DNA of 5,831 bases from Collinsella sp. Lineage in GTDB: Bacteria; Actinomycetota; Coriobacteriia; Coriobacteriales; Coriobacteriaceae. The position numbers were made by a program, and so were the translations under genes. The DNA is taken from positions 1 through 5,831 of the forward strand of contig JAIJJM010000151.1 of the NCBI GenBank assembly GCA_022728415.1. The letters are read 5' to 3'. Under the pieces are notes generated by a model that ran no database searches, was not told where the DNA came from, and was given only the letters and a program-made list of their open reading frames with translations. Shown piece after piece: positions 5,607 through 5,831 of this stretch (position 1 is the stretch's first letter; each line of letters opens with the position of its first letter).

Positions 5607-5831
5607 ATGGGTCAACAGTATTCGCACCTGTCGTCCGAGGAGAGGATCCTGATCGAGAAGCTGCATTGCGAACAGCCTCTGAGCATTCGGCGGACCGCGG
5701 AGAGGATCGGCCGGGACAAGTCCACGGTGAGCCGCGAGCTGAGGCGCGGCCTGTGGTTCGCGTCCAACGAGAACGGGTCGTACCGTCCCTACCGGCCGAA
5801 ACGGCTGAAGACCGGGCCGTGGACCTCGGGT
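5607..5831 (+). CDS. IS30-family transposase, N-terminal 75 codons (runs off the window)
   Basis: This is a DDE transposase that would move the surrounding IS. The open frame reads from ATG at 5607 to the window end with no stop. It starts MGQQYSHLSSEERILIEKL, the typical IS30 beginning, and contains a helix-turn-helix at about residues 26-47 (SIRRTAERIG then RDKSTVSREL), which in this family binds the element's ends. A basic stretch rich in Arg, Pro and Tyr follows (about 59-68). The catalytic DDE core lies beyond the window, so activity cannot be judged. AGAAGG (5591-5596) lies ten bases before the ATG and sits in an inverted repeat. Codons are markedly more GC-rich than in the sugar operon, consistent with separate origin. 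Confidence 0.88.
   Translation, partial: MGQQYSHLSSEERILIEKLHCEQPLSIRRTAERIGRDKSTVSRELRRGLWFASNENGSYRPYRPKRLKTGPWTSG

Larger units (their letters stand above)
5544..5831 (+). mobile_element. IS30-family insertion sequence, left part, continuing past the window
   Basis: This begins at the AAGTGCAACACC tip, which also resembles the tip at 5393, and contains the start of an IS30-family transposase. GC content rises sharply here: two hand-counted 60-base lines within 5641-5760 give about 60% and 70%, against about 43-47% in sampled operon lines. The right end, the matching terminal repeat and the target duplication are outside the window, so the exact left boundary (5544 or 5545) and completeness are uncertain. 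Confidence 0.75.

Noticed and set aside
1..5831. CRISPR array, tRNA, rRNA, riboswitch or toxin-antitoxin system
   Set aside because: No regularly spaced repeats, no tRNA-like cloverleaf or rRNA sequence, no recognised riboswitch leader and no small paired genes were seen on either strand.

Overview
The window holds one carbohydrate-uptake operon on the + strand, followed by a patch of insertion sequences. The layout is an upstream operator/promoter region (1-113), a lipoprotein sugar-binding protein (114-1511), an intergenic hairpin (1537-1571), two ABC permease subunits (1598-2464 and 2467-3285), a cytoplasmic GH31 alpha-glycosidase (3312-5366) and a terminator-like hairpin around the GH31 stop codon (5348-5386). 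After that come a fragment of one IS30-type element (about 5393-5543) and the start of a second IS30-family element whose transposase runs off the window end (5607-5831). The - strand has no convincing gene.

The organism is most likely a high-GC Gram-positive bacterium, with Bifidobacterium the best guess. The reasons are the lipoprotein binding protein, a sugar ABC operon with no ATPase gene of its own, an operator with a central CG of the LacI type, and IS30-family elements. This is inference from gene style, not a database match. On single 60-base lines counted by hand, the operon is about 43-47% GC and the transposase about 60-70%. The operon could therefore have been acquired, or the IS could come from a richer-GC background.

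The inferred pathway is as follows. The lipoprotein captures an oligosaccharide outside the cell. The two permeases, energised by an ATPase encoded elsewhere, import it. The GH31 enzyme, which has no signal peptide, releases a non-reducing-end alpha-linked glucose or xylose in the cytoplasm. Expression is probably controlled by a repressor binding the perfect 18-bp palindrome at 1-18, which covers the -35 element of a plausible promoter with a 17-bp spacer. Nothing here amounts to a wholly new system. The points worth a second look are the promoter/operator architecture, the stop codon placed in a terminator loop, the nested IS30 remnant, and the hairpin that would hide the transposase ribosome-binding site.
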